A stretch of 64,000 bases of DNA from Gambelia wislizenii (GCA_030847615.1 JAUMIR010000002.1:115700309-115764308), one strand, 5' to 3'. Shown: positions 10,877 to 22,520, numbered from the stretch's first letter. Program-made: numbers and translations. Notes: generated from the sequence alone by a model not told the origin.

Positions 10877-12403
10877 CTAGTTTCTGGAAGCAGCAGAAAA
10901 CAAGCTTGCCCCATCCTCAGTATGACATCCCTTCAAATATTTAAACATGGCTACAATGTCCCCTCTCAACCTTCTCTTCTCCAGACTAAACATGCCCAGC
11001 TCTCTAAGCCGCTCCTCATAGGGCATGGCTTCCAGACCTCCCACCATCCTGGTCACCCTCGTCTGGACACGTTCCAGCTTCTCAATATCCTTCCTGAATT
11101 GTGGTGCCCAGAACTGGACACAGTATTCCAGGTGAGGTCTGACCAAAGCATAATAGAGTGGCACTATTACTTCCCTTGATCTAGTCTAGACCCTATACTC
11201 CTATTAATGCAGCCTAGAATTGCATTGGCTTTTTTAAAGGTGCTGCATCACACTGTTGACTCATGTTCAGCTTGTGGTCCACTAAGACTCCTAGATCCCT
11301 TTCACATGTACTGCCATCAAGCTAGGTATCACCCATCCTACATCAGTGCATTTAATTTTTACTGCCCAAGTGTAGTATCCTACATTTCTCCCTGTTGAAA
11401 TTCATTTTGTTAGTTTTGGCCCAGCTTTCTAATTTGTTTGAATTCTTCTTTGGTGATTTCTCCCTTTTTCCATTTCTTGTACATTTCCTTTTTAAGTTTT
11501 AGCTCAGTTGAGAGTTCTTTCAACATCCATTCTGGTTTCTTTAGACACCTGCCATGTTTCCTCCTCATTGGAACTGTCTGAAGTTGCGCCTTCAATATCT
11601 CACTTTTAAGAAACTTCCATCCTTCATGAACTCCCTTCTCTTTTAGTATTCCTGATCATGGGATCATCCCCAGTAATTCCCTAAGTTTTCTGAAATCAGC
11701 TTTCTTAAAGTCTAGAAGGCATGTCTGACTTTGCTTGGCTTCCCCTTTCCTCTGTATAACAAACTCCAGGAGAACATGACCACTCCCCCCCCACTTCTAC
11801 TCCATTAACCAGGTCATCCCGATTGGTTAGGATCAGATCTAAAATAGCTGATCTCCTTGTTGCCTCGTCCACCTTCTGGATGACAAAATTTTCCATAAGG
11901 CAAGTGAGGAATTTGTACGACTTTAAGTTTTTGGCAGAGCTGGTCTTCCAACAAATATCAGGATAGTTAAAATTCCCCATTATTACCACATCTCTCCTTT
12001 CTGAATGTGCAGTCATCTGTTCCAGGAAGGCATCATCAAAGTGCTCGGTTTGGCTTGGAGGTCTGTAGTAGACCCCCAGAATGATATCCCTGCTGTTTCT
12101 CTCTCCCTTAATTTTTACCTAGATGCTCTAAACCTGGCTCCCAGGATTTAAGTCATGGATCTGTTCACAGGTATACACAACCTTAACATATAATGCTACT
12201 CCACCACCCTTCCTGTTTGGTCTATTTTTCTGAAATAGGTTATACCCTTCTATTAGTACATTCCAATCATGAGACTCATCCCACCAGGTTTCAGTGATGC
12301 CTATGATATCATATTTGTTTTGCTGTGCTAAGAGTTCAAGTTCATCCTGTTTATTTCCCATGCTCTGTGCATTAGTATAGAGACATCTAAAACCATGGGC
12401 CAT
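10877..12403 (-). pseudogene. CR1 ORF2 remnant: endonuclease and RT C-terminus
   Basis: The minus-strand frame at 12128-12403 begins an APE-type endonuclease (LYTNAQSMGNKQDELE, then DIIGITETWWDESHDW). The frame at 11705-12016 continues it (VVIMGNFNYPDICW and LDLILTNRDDLVN). The linker is at 11410-11595. The RT C-terminal region is at 10877-11164 ([20 protein letters not shown]). The central RT motifs with the catalytic aspartates are absent, and the frame is broken several times. The protein would have cleaved target DNA and reverse transcribed CR1 RNA. Confidence 0.85.
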
Positions 12404-12456
12404 GCCCCCTATCTGCCTTTTAAAGGTTTGATTCCTCCCACTGTGGGGTTCTTGTA

Positions 12457-13595
12457 CTATTTGCCTTGTTGTCTGTATAACATTTGGGGTATTTTCTCCA
12501 GCACTTGATGACCTCCTGTCCTCATGAATACTGTCTCCCTCCCCCCCACAACTCTGTTTAAAGCCCTCCTGATAAGATCTTTCAGAGTCTTAGCAAAAAC
12601 ATTTCTGCCAACTGCTGTGAGGTGCAACCCATCCCTTGCCAGAAGTCCACCTCCTGAAACCGCTTCCCATGATCCAGGAAGCCAAATTGCTCCTGGAAGC
12701 ACCATCTGCGTAGCCAGTTGTTCACCTCTACTATACTTCTCTCCCTTCCTGAGCCATGCCCTTCCACTGGAAGGACAGATGAAATGGCTATCTGTGCATC
12801 CAGGTTCTTCGGCTTCCTACCCAGAGCCTCATAATCCCTTGTGATCTTCTGGAGGCTACGCCTTGCAGTATCATTGGTCCCCACATGGACCAAAATGAAG
12901 GGATAACAGTCAGAAGGCTTGATGAGTCTTGTCAGCCTCTCTGTTACATCTTGAATTTTTGCCCCTGGGAGACAGCATAACTCCTGAGACATTTTGTCAG
13001 ACCTGCAGACTACTGCCTCTGTGCCTTGCAGCAGGGAATCCCCTACCACCACCACCCTCCACCTTCAAGTCTTGGCAGAGGCCACTTCATATGCTGGATT
13101 TACCAAGGTTTCCTGTATTTTCCCTAAGGCCTGGCACTGCTGCTCTTCCTCTTCTTCTCTGGAAAGACAGAGAGCTTCAAGTAGATTCTGTAGCTTCAAG
13201 CTGGCCGAATGAGCCCTGGACCTTCTACTTCTCTGTGTTACATTCCTCCAAGTGTTTATTTCCTGTGTACGGGAGATGGCCTCCTCCGCAGACACTTCCC
13301 CGGTGTGTTCCACATACAGGATAGTCTTCTCCACTCTGTCCAAGAAAACCTCTTGCTCCCTAAAATTCAGATGAGTAGATACCTTGTCCTCAAGATGCTT
13401 GACCTTCTCTTTCAACAGGGCCACCAACTTGCACTTGCTGCAGATATAGCTCCCCACGTTCTCTGGCAAGAAAATAAACATTCCACAGGTACTGAAGGTG
13501 ACTGCAGCAGCTCCCTCACTGCCCATATTCAATCTTCTTAAGTAGTCACTGAAAGAGAGCTTTGGGCTTCCCTGTCCAAACTCTTCTAGTATCAA
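12457..13595 (-). pseudogene. CR1 ORF1 with SGNH esterase domain
   Basis: The N-terminal part (13065-13595) has a cysteine pair (YICSKCK) followed by a heptad-like stretch (LLKEKVKHLEDKV), suggesting a zinc-binding and coiled-coil module. The second part (12582-13055) is an SGNH/GDSL esterase: VVVGDSLLQG holds the nucleophile serine, HVGTNDTAR the GTND block, and DGLHLT (in the 12457-12705 frame) the Asp-His pair. Esterase-containing ORF1 proteins are established for CR1. At least one frame break separates the parts, so it is not translated as one protein. It lies directly upstream of ORF2. Confidence 0.8.
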
Positions 13596-13865
13596 CCCCT
13601 CTATCCAATGCCTGTTGGCCTTCTTTCACAGAAGAGCTCCTATGCCCCTGTTATGTTAGAACTGTGCACGCTGCAAGGCGCTTTCCACTGCTTTTCCTAG
13701 ATTAACCTGGAAAGGCTGTAGCAGCAGTTATATAGAGCTAGTGGCTGCTAACTCCTCCCCCAGGCAGTTGGTTGGTTATGCTGGCTATGGCTATTGGGAA
13801 TCGCAGTCTGACAATGTCAGGAGGCCATGCAATTCCTGACCCTAACCCATCTGAAAGTCTCTGCA

Positions 13866-13920
13866 GCACTAACCCTGTTTAGCTTCTAAAATCAGATGAG
13901 ATTCAAGGAAGTTATGGTCA
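13866..13920 (-). mobile_element. 5S rRNA-derived SINE fragment
   Basis: ACCCTGTTTAGCTTCTAAAA and ATCAGATGAGATTC resemble the reverse complement of the 5S rRNA internal control region. The fragment is only about 55 bp. A better copy lies at 60868-61092. Confidence 0.45.
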
Positions 13921-13925
13921 CTAAG

Positions 13926-14711
13926 GCTTGACTACATGAGAGATAAAAATATGGATGAGAGTTGGACTACTTTGGCCTGGAGCTACAGTGCATGAAATGT
14001 GGACTACTCTGGCCTGGATTTAATCACCACACCTGCCAAAGCCTAAATCTGCATTGAGTGTTTACTTGCCTTCCATTCAAAGCTGTTATTCACACTTGAC
14101 TCTGAGCTCTGGGAAAAGCAAAGCGCTAGCGGTAGTCACCCTCTCTGAAGCCAGAACAGGCAGCTTATTTGCGGTGGCAGGGTGGGTGTCCATTCTGACT
14201 TCAGAGAGGGCAATTACTACTGGTGCCTTGCTTTTCCTAGAGCTCAGAAGGATGATTGTGTGCCAAAAAATCAAAGCCTCAGCACTAGTTGCCCTCTCTG
14301 AAGCCAGAACAGGAGGCTTGCCTCATGATGGCAGGGCTTGCCATGAGTTCTGACTTCAGAGAGAACAACTACCATTGGGGCTCTCCATTTGAAATGAGAA
14401 GTGGTACCAAGGAGGGAGGAAATGGTGGCGCCTCAGGCAGCACTTGTCCTTCCTCTCCTCCCCAATGCCCACCCTGAATCCAGTGTGAATGGATTGTTCA
14501 CATGGCAGTTTTCTCCAGAGTTTCAAGCAAACTCCAGAGAAAACTGTGAGTTTTCTAAAACCCAGATTAAGGAGGTATTCCCTGAGTCTAGTGCAAATAG
14601 GGACATACGTTGTGTGTCACTATCGTATCAGATTTTCAGATCTGCATGTTGTGTGGCATTATCGTGCCCAATTTAGGGGTGATTCAGGGTTTTTTCCTGG
14701 TGTAGACAAGT
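13926..14711. mobile_element. Repeat A: unclassified non-autonomous DNA transposon, copy 1
   Basis: A 0.8-kb repeat that also occurs, split, at 22196-27990. The left end (CTTGACTACATGAGAG) and right end (CCTGGTGTAGACAAG) form an imperfect inverted pair. The left end of copy 2, CTTGTCTACACTGG, matches the right end here better. The body contains short alternating direct and inverted blocks (CTCTGAAGCCAGAAC and TTCTGACTTCAGAGA) and a GTGTGGCATTATCGTGCC motif near the right end. I see no coding capacity and no clear target duplication, so the superfamily is undetermined. Confidence 0.65.
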
Positions 14712-17700
14712 TACAGATCAGTGGGGCAGTAATTCTTCCCTTCTAAGATGCCCTTTCCTTCTTTTTTTCCTTCTTTTCAGCTCTCATTCAGTGCAGGGAG
14801 CATAAATATAGAGGATGGGACTACTTAAATAACGTCCTACCCCCTGGTGTTAAATGAAGGAGAAAGGCTATACTTGGAGAAAAGTTGCATACTGGGAATA
14901 AAGATTAAAAATGTTACCTTATTTCTAATAAATTTAATATTTATATAAAGCACCTCAAACATATGTCACAATGCTGTCTTATTTAGCTCTCCTTTCTTGG
15001 TTTGCTTTATTTAACTCTTCTACATAAAATGTAAAGCACTGGAAATGCTGTAGTTTACTGTTGTCTTGGGGACGTGGTGACAAACAAGAATAGCAATGAA
15101 CAAAGAACTGAAATACTTCCCTCTTTGCTTTCAAAACTGATTTCTTTCTGCTAGCTTAGAGACACATAATAATTCTTAATTATATTTTGCTCTGAGCTTC
15201 AAGTTTTAAAATGTTTTTGCCCCCCTGGTTAATCTTATCCCAAATTTCTCTTTAGGAGCTCCTTGGAAACTGATGTTACTTTGCTGTCCATTCCTAACAC
15301 ACTTAGCAACGCTAACTGAAGCAAAGGAGATTCCAGGTGCTGCTGCTAGCAAGGACCCTGCCACAGTTGAAACCTTTCCCCTCAGCAGGAAAGTGGCCCT
15401 TCTGAAAAAACACCATGATTCTCTTTGTAATTAATATAATCCAGGGAGGACAGATAAAAGCTGGGGGGGGGTGTTTCCCCCAGAAATCTGTAGCTGGGGC
15501 AGAATCATCATACACCTGAAGTCTACCACCTCTTCCTTTATCTTTGTTTTTAAGCTTAATCCCTTGATTCTAAGAAACCCCCCCCCCAGTCTTTCAAGAG
15601 ATCAAATATGTGCAATGAACATTGCTAATTTTTGAAGCCTACAGGTGTCAGCTAGGCAGAGAGAGGAGGTGGATGGTGAAAGCATGAGTTAGAATGAATG
15701 CTGGCACACACTGGAACCACCACAGATCAAAGAAAGCAAGGCTCCAAGGAGCTATATATAGGGAATGGACTTTGCACTGAAAGAACAGCTGGCCATTTTC
15801 ATGAATGCCCACACCCTGCCCACCCAGCAGCTGTGTTGCTTGACATATAGTATGATGCCCGAGGGACAGGGTGGGGGTGAGATCCTTTGTGAAAATGCTA
15901 CAAAGGGGTGGAAAGGAGGATTAGGTTCCCCACCACCACTTTAAATAAATGTCAGCTACACAGTACAGCACAGCCTTGCACTAATGCCCCCAAATGGCCT
16001 ATGTTGATCATAGCTCTACCAGCATACTGTGCAGCATGCTTGCTGCTCTTTAGCCAGAGGGGATAGGAAGCAAACTCCCTGATAAAGCTACAGATGACAC
16101 TGCATGGCCTGTATTAGCTGAAAAGTGGGAATGGAGGACATGCTTAGAAGGTCAAACAAGTGGGAAATACAAGAGAAAACTACAAGACATGCTGACCAGG
16201 GAATGGGGTGGGATTAGTTATTTTTTTCTAGGTTACTAGCTTGTATCTACCTCGGGCTATCCGATCTTTGCCATGCCTTCTCATTGTGCACACTGCCCTC
16301 CCTTGCTTCTTGTCATCAGTTTTGTCAGATTGTTTTCAGCAGTAATAGCTTGCAGACTGAATGCCAGAGTTTTAGTATCCTTTTTAGCAACAAGTTTCCT
16401 CCATCCTACAGCTGTCTAGAAATCACAAGAATAATTTCTATCTCACTTTTAGAGATATTGCTTAATTTTCATTCTCAGGGAAGGAGGGAGGATGGGAGGG
16501 AGACTATTCTTGTCTTTTGCTGCCTAGTTCATCGAAGTGTTATCTCATTAATAAGAAGCAGAGATTATTTTTAAATGAAATAGCATGAATAGGGAAGAAG
16601 AGCACTGAAGAGGCCATTACAGAAACAGTAACAGCCAATCTTTTCCCACAAACTATTCAACTCCTTCTATCAGAATGGAAGCCCATGCGGCCCCCTAAGG
16701 CTGTTGTGCACTGCATGTGGCCATCAACAGTGGAGATGGACTGAAGGATGTCAGTGGTTGACAAGTGACACACAGAACTAGTAAGGTTGCACCCTCAGTT
16801 CCTTATTTGGTGACAACTATCCTTCTACCTGCCTGAAGGTTATGAATTAATGTTTGATCCATATCTTCAATGGGGAGATTTGAAGGACCCCAAATAAGAA
16901 AAGCTAGCCTCTCTGTTTTGGAACAAAAGTGCAGAGAAGCACAGTATGTGCCATGGCATGCAGAAAAACTCCAAGGAATTGGGGGGAAATCAATCAATGT
17001 CAGATAGTGATAGGGGTAGGGAGAGAGAAAGAGCTGACCACATGCTGTTGTATATATGTGACCATAGGATGATCATGCAGTGATCATGCATGGGAAGCAT
17101 GCCAGAATTAACCAATTAGAGGAAGCCTGGCAAAATGTGAGGATAATAACAGTCTGACAAAAAAGAACAGCGGAACACTCGATTTGTTTGTATTTGCCTT
17201 GTGTATCCATTCTGCAGAATTAAAAACAAAAGTGGTTGATCTTTCTCTTGGTATAAAGAATTGGATTTTTGTGCACCAAGGCACAAACCCTCCTGAGGTC
17301 CACAGGGATTACAAAACCCAAGATATAGCAGGGCCTACTAATAACTGCAAGGAAGTTTTCTTGTTTGTCAATGTGAATGTCACAGACACTGTCCAATAGT
17401 CACCCAAAACTTTTGCATAAGTTAGTTCTGCAAGGGCAATGGATGCACAAGCTGAAGAAAAATATCACTACATGTCAGCAACAAAATATGTCTGGTATGA
17501 ATGTGGGGGGATCCTCCATAGAAGCTCTAGCTTTTGACAATGCAGACATAATGCTTTTGATTTTTTTAACTATAGTTAAGGGGTTAAGAATAGGCTGTCA
17601 AGTCACATACTCTCTCCCCCAGCCCTATTTCTTTCATGCATGAACTCTTCCCTCAATCATAGGGAATCGTGATTGATCATTATGTCTGCATGGTTAACCA

Positions 17701-18009
17701 CAGTTAATGCTAACTATAATGTCAAAACAGAGTTTATAAATTAACAATTGTAAAGGTTAAGATCACATACCACTCCTCCTGATCAGGCAAGTGGTTGGCA
17801 TTGGGGGGGGGGACTGGGGGAGAGAGGAACAATGGTACTGTGGTGCAGTCTTCACAGGTATCGATTGCACTAGTGCTACTCAACCATCTTTTTCAAAGGG
17901 TATGCTTTTAATCCTTCTCTTGGATGAAAAACTTAAAATGGTCATGGAAGCGTTGAGTGTGTTAGAGAGACAGATTAATACTGTCAAGAGGCTAGACTCC
18001 TAATAGTGC
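14712..18009. other. Mostly unique DNA, no element recognised
   Basis: This contains homopolymer tracts (C at 15581, G at 15464 and 17803) and no supported gene. A plus-strand frame after a good acceptor at about 15256 is discussed among the rejected items. Inverted 16-mers around ATGCAGACATAATG (17538 and 17680) may mark a decayed MITE. Confidence 0.5.
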
Positions 18010-18290
18010 AACCTAAACAGAATGCTCAAAGTGGAAACACCAGATTAAGATATAGTCATCCTCTTCAGGGAGTAATGGCCACATCAGCAGAAGTGGACAG
18101 GAATAGGACAATTTTCAATCAGATAATTACATTGGGTTGTATTCTGGAAAGAACAATTTAAGAAGTAACAATCTAAGCGGAAACAATGTGGCATTAGCAG
18201 TGAGGGATGATGTAGCAAAAGTCAAGGGATATAACAGCAAGTCTGACCAAATAATATCAGTAAGACTCTATGGAAAGCCTATCAATATAC

Positions 18291-18783
18291 AGCTTGGGTC
18301 CGGGTTATTTGAAGGACCGTATCTCCCTTTGTGAGCCCATTAGAGCTCTTAGATCATCTGGAGAGGCCCTTCTCTCTGTCCCACCACCCCTTTCAGGCTT
18401 GTTTGGTGTGAACGAGGGAGAGGACCTTCTCGGCAGCTGTTCCTTGACTTTGGAATTCCCTCCCTTGAGAGGCCAAGATGGCCTCATCTCTTCTCTCCTT
18501 TCGGAAACAAGTAAAAACATTCTTCTGCCACCAGGCATTTACAATATGATGGGGATGGGTGGGCTTGTACGTGCTGTGTAGTTTAGTTTTTAAGGTGCAT
18601 ATAGTTTTACTGCATTTTAATGTTTTAAATGTTTTAATATTGCAAATTGTTTATTCTGTTTTTTAAAGTTTCATATTTAAATTTTTATTTTTAATGATTG
18701 TGTATTTTTTAGATTCATTGTTAGCTGCCTTGAGTCCCTATATTGGGAGAAAGGTGGGATATAAATATAAATAAATAAATAAA
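18291..18783 (+). mobile_element. L2 LINE 3' end
   Basis: The open part (about 18290-18540) matches the L2 RT C-terminus: LGPGYLKDRISLCEPIRALR followed by a proline-rich stretch. It is followed by an AT-rich 3' UTR ending in GGGATATAAATATAAATAAA. The direct repeat TATCAATA occurs on both sides (18280-18287 and about 18785-18791), consistent with a target duplication inside the BovB fragment. Confidence 0.8.
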
Positions 18784-18792
18784 ATATCAATA

Positions 18793-19430
18793 CAGTAGCA
18801 CCCCCATATCCTCTGATTCACCATCTGCTGATTCAATTATCCACGGATGGTGACAGTGGAGGGGGGGTGGACAGGGGAGGGAGGGGATGGCACAAGGATG
18901 GCTCTGGTGGCAGAGGTGGGGTGCATGGCAGCAGAGGAAGAGGAGGACTGGGAGGCCTCAGCACCACGTTTTGTGGCAGTGGTGAGGTGCACGGTGACGG
19001 TGGAGGAGGCCTGAGAGGCTGCGGCGGCATGTGTTGTAGTAGTGGGGGTGCATGGTGGCGGAAGAGGCCTATGAAGCCGCGTCAGCACGCGTTGTGGCAG
19101 TGTTGGTGGTGGAGGAGGTGGAGGCTTGGGAGGCCACAGCAGCAGTATGCATTGTGACAGTGGTGGGGCATGCAGTGGCAGAGGAGGAGGCCTGGGAGAC
19201 CGCAGCAGTGGCACATGTTGGGGCAGTGGTGAGGCGCACGGCAGTGATGGTGGCATTGGTGGCAATGGAGGAGGAGGGCTGGGAGGCTGCGGCCTAGGTG
19301 GGTTGGGTTGCAGCGGCAGCCTGAGCCATGAGCCTCCCTCCCTTCTCCTGGGCATTCACTATTATCTGTGGAATTCACCATCCACATGGCCCTCCGGAAC
19401 CAATCCCCCGCAGATATGGGGGTGCTACTG
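18793..19430. mobile_element. Tigger/pogo-like element filled with GC-rich minisatellite
   Basis: Perfect 18-bp terminal inverted repeats (CAGTAGCACCCCCATATC) are flanked by TA at 18791-18792 and 19431-19432. A second inverted motif lies inside (ATTATCCACGGATGG, and the reverse complement of ATCTGTGGAATTCACCATCC). Between about 18845 and 19320 is a G-rich array of diverged units resembling GTGGCAGTGGTGAGGTGCA and GGAGGAGGCCTGGGAGGC. This array gives long glycine- or proline-rich open frames on both strands, which I regard as artefacts of composition. Confidence 0.85.
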
Positions 19431-19740
19431 TATAACCATAACCCAAGTTTATGCCCCAATTACAGAGGCAGCAGAGGAAGAAATCAGAACATTCCATGGA
19501 TTCTATGCAGGTGTCCAAGAAGAAACTGGTAATACACCATAACAAGACATGTTAATAATCATAGGTGACTGACATTCAAAAGTAGGAAATAGAATAGAAC
19601 CAACCATTGGTGGAGAATTTGGTCTAGGCTCAAGAAATGAAGCAAGAGAGCAACTTACTGAATTTTGTGAGAACAATGCTTTGATAATTGCAAACACATT
19701 CTTCAGACAACCAAATTCACGTGTACCTTATGGAATTGCT

Positions 19741-20418
19741 AAGGCCTAAATCCAGTTATAGTTTTAACTAGAGTAGGGCCTTTGAATCAATGGAAGTTAC
19801 ATAACCACTGATTTGCTACATTTCCATGAATTCATTGGATCTACTCTATTCGGGACTAACAATTAGATGTATGCAATTGATTGGGAGGCTCTAGGAGCCT
19901 CTGATATGGAAGCATGGCAAGCAAAAACCCATGACCACATGATTCTCTTATGCCAGCTAGATCCTAGTACACTATAGTTTAGGCAGCTGCAATATTAGGC
20001 AGCGGGGAGACCAATTTCTTAAAATGATCAGGAGTGCCCTTTTCTTCAAGATTTTTCAGATTTACAGTTGGAAAAGAAAGCAAACAGGATCTGATTTATG
20101 AATTCTGTGGGGAGGTCTGGCTCAATATAACTATTCAAACCAGGACTTGATTAAGTGTTCCATCACTATAACTTTTCAGGTAGCTTAAGCAGACAAAATC
20201 CTGCCCAGGAAAAAAAGCTAAGTATATTGCCAGTCACATCAGATGTTAGAAAGGCATGCACAGTCTACTGAATCTGTCACTGTAGTGCACTTGTGCCTCT
20301 GAACATATCAAGAGGACCAGGCAGCAAAAGTTGTTGTAGCAGAGTTGTAATCATCAGAGAAGAAATGAGCACACAGATGTGTGTCTAAACTAATCCTTTT
20401 TACTAAAGCATATTGTAG
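19741..20418. other. No feature recognised
   Basis: Unique-looking DNA between the BovB fragment and the next Tigger-like element. Confidence 0.5.
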
Positions 20419-20420
20419 TA

Positions 20421-21256
20421 CAGTTGCCCCTCCACATTTGTGACTTTCACATTCGCGGTTTTGATTATTCGCGGAAGCCTGCTCCCCCCTAACCCTAACC
20501 CTTCCCAAGGCAGCAAAGGGCTTAGCCCGTGGCAGCAAAGGGCTTAGGAGGGGTGGGAAGTAGCTGGCACGCTGCCTCTGCGCCCCACTCCCTTCCAAGG
20601 CACTGAAGGGCTTCTAAACTGAATCCCAGGACTTTGCCTCTGCACCCCACTCCCTTCGGTGTCTTGGGAAGGAGGGGTGGGAAGCAGCTGGGGCGTTGCC
20701 TCTCTGCCCCACTCCCTTCCCAAGGCACCGAAGGGCTTCTGAAGAAACCCTTCGGTGCCTTGGGGAGGGGGGGTGGGAAGCAGCTGGCACGCTGCCTCTG
20801 CGCCCCACTCCCTTCCAAGGCACCAAAGGGCTTCTGAAGAAACCCTTCGGTGCCTTGGGAAGGGGGGGTGGGAAGTAGCTGGGGTGCTGCCTCTGCGCCC
20901 CACTCCCTTCCTAAGGCACCGAAGGGCTTCTGAAGAAACCCTTCGGTGCCTTGGGAAGGGGGGGTGGGAAGTAGCTGGGGCGCTGCCTCTGCGCCCCACT
21001 CCCTTCCTAAGGCACCGAAGGGCTTCTGAAGAAACCCTTCGGTGCCTTGGGAAGGAGGGGTGGGAAGCAGCTGGGGCGCTGCCTCTGCACCCCACTCCCT
21101 TCCCAAGGGAGGTGCAGTGGGGTGCAGAAGCCCTTCGGTGCCTTGGGAAGGGGGGGTGGGAAGCACCTGGCCCGCAGGCTCATATCTTATTCGCGGTTTT
21201 TTCACATTCGCGGGGGTTGTCTTCCCCTAACCCCTGCGAATGTGAAGGGATGACTG
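20421..21256. mobile_element. Tigger/pogo-like element carrying a 96-bp minisatellite
   Basis: The ends CAGTTGCCCCTCCACATTTG and the reverse complement of AATGTGAAGGGATGACTG form imperfect terminal inverted repeats. They are flanked by TA at 20419-20420 and 21257-21258. Sub-terminal ATTCGCGG motifs occur inverted near 20452 and 21190. The middle is a tandem array, annotated separately. No transposase coding is visible. Confidence 0.85.
20560..21170. repeat. 96-bp minisatellite array
   Basis: The marker TTCGGTG occurs at 20655, 20751, 20846, 20942, 21038 and 21134, so the period is 95-96 bp over about six units. Each unit holds an inverted pair (TTCGGTGCCTTGGGAAGG against CCTTCCTAAGGCACCGAA), so units can fold as hairpins. 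Because 96 is divisible by three and the unit lacks stops in several frames, open frames of 227 and 213 codons arise on opposite strands without being genes. Confidence 0.95.
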
Positions 21257-21258
21257 TA

Positions 21259-22195
21259 ATATTTACAATGAGTCTGAGACTCCTAGCATACAGACTACAT
21301 ATCACAGCACAAAGTACAGTGCAGTCCTGTCACCGTACATCCCAGACTGAAAGCACACAGTTTGAGAGCCAAATCCAAGTCAAGTGCAGAGACTGAGAGT
21401 GGGGTGATATAGTTATGCAGTACAGATACAGTACAGTCATGGGTAATGCAGTTAGTGGCTCTCACACACATTTCCCTATACAGATAAGACTTTCTTTACA
21501 TGTCCTTCCCATGCCTGTCTCCCAGACATAATCTAGATTTGCTGGCCAGCTGCATTTAGCCTGCTCATTGCTGGCCCCTGCAGGCAGTAGCATAACATAC
21601 TATCTCTTTATAGTATAAATTTCCAGGGACTGTATATCCCGTCACCTTGACAGAATCCTCCACCAATTGCTTCCAGGGATCAACACATACAAAAATAGAC
21701 CAAACTATCACTTGTACGTAACATTCTTGTACTTACTCCATGGTTCTTTTTCATGGTCTCTGTATCTCACACAAATGGGTTCTCACTCCTGTGCAGAGAC
21801 TCAATCAGAATGTTCTAGAGCTGAGTAGCTTGGCAGGAACCCCACCCTCTCCCCATCTACCACGCATATCCAAGGCCATCAAGCTATTCCTCTCAGTTTC
21901 TCTTCATCCACTGACAGGGTAACATCTTTCTGAGTGTTCTCCTGTGTGCAGCTTCCTCCCTTTAAATTTCTTTCTTACTTTTCTTACTTCTTTATTTTCT
22001 TATAGTTCTCTTATTTCTTTATTTTCATATTCTACTGCAAGAAAAGATTTTCCTACTTCAGAGCTTTGGCTCATCTCTTTTTGTTGCTTTTATGGCCTCA
22101 ACTTCGCTCTTTAAACTGTTCCACCTGTGCACAAAAGATTTCTTTGTCTGATGGCCATTCTCAGTACCTTTTCTGCCTTTGCAAAGGACACAGAA
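21259..22195. other. No feature recognised
   Basis: AT-rich DNA with TTTATTTTCTTATAG-type tracts near 21990-22030. No gene or element is supported. Confidence 0.5.
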
Positions 22196-22520
22196 GGCTT
22201 GTCTACACTGGGGGAGGGGGGTAAAAATCTGTTTGTTTTTTTTGGACTACTTTGGCCTGGAGCTGTGCCAGAGATACACTGGATGAAATTCAGACAACTC
22301 TGGCCCTGATTTAAGTGCTACTCCTTGGCCAAAGCCCAAATCTAATTCATCCAGATGTTTACCCAGGTGCAGCCACTCACTTTGACTTCAGAACAAGTGA
22401 CTGCACTAGGGCTCTGCCTTCCGGCGTGCGGCTGCTCATCATGAGGGCAGAAGGAGTGGCTGTGCCCAGCACACTTGCTCACTCTGACCTCAAAACGAGC
22501 AGCTGCATGCATTTAGATGC

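Larger units (their letters stand above)
10407..13640 (-). mobile_element. CR1 LINE, long copy with RT core deleted
   Basis: A minus-strand CR1 whose 3' end is the diagnostic short ATTCTATG-type repeat (AGAATCATAGAATCATAG on the plus strand at 10407-10424). Going 5' to 3' it holds ORF1, the endonuclease, and then the C-terminal part of the reverse transcriptase and the 3' UTR. At about 11410-11425 the linker after the endonuclease (FKQIRKLG) joins directly to WAKTNKMNFNREKC, so the RT catalytic core has been deleted. A hAT MITE splits the 3' UTR at 10514-10721. The 5' end is not sharply defined. Confidence 0.85.
18010..19740 (+). pseudogene. RTE-BovB endonuclease fragment, split by two insertions
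   Basis: The outer pieces (about 18010-18290 and 19431-19740) join into one BovB-type APE endonuclease segment. The left piece has SGNNVALAVRDDV and SDQIISVRLYGKPINI. The right piece continues with ITITQVYAPITEAAEEEI, LIIIGD and EFGLGSRNEAREQLTEFC. This domain nicks the target site for RTE retrotransposition. An L2 and then a Tigger-like element separate the pieces. Stops and frameshifts are present in the right part. It may be related to the BovB 3' end at 61540-63112 only by family. Confidence 0.75.

Noticed and set aside
15256..15433. Possible plus-strand exon after acceptor TTTCTCTTTAG
   Set aside because: The frame is open for about 58 codons (it includes KDPATVETFPLSRKVALL), but it has no donor and no recognisable domain, and it may be chance.
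17535..17720. Possible MITE with inverted ATGCAGACATAATG motifs
   Set aside because: The inverted match is only about 16 bp and does not extend outward; no duplication is visible.
18837..19542. Gly- or Pro-rich frames on both strands
   Set aside because: They arise from the GC-rich array inside a Tigger-like element.
20522..21396. Long open frames of 227 and 213 codons on opposite strands
   Set aside because: They run through the 96-bp minisatellite; a unit divisible by three without stops explains them.
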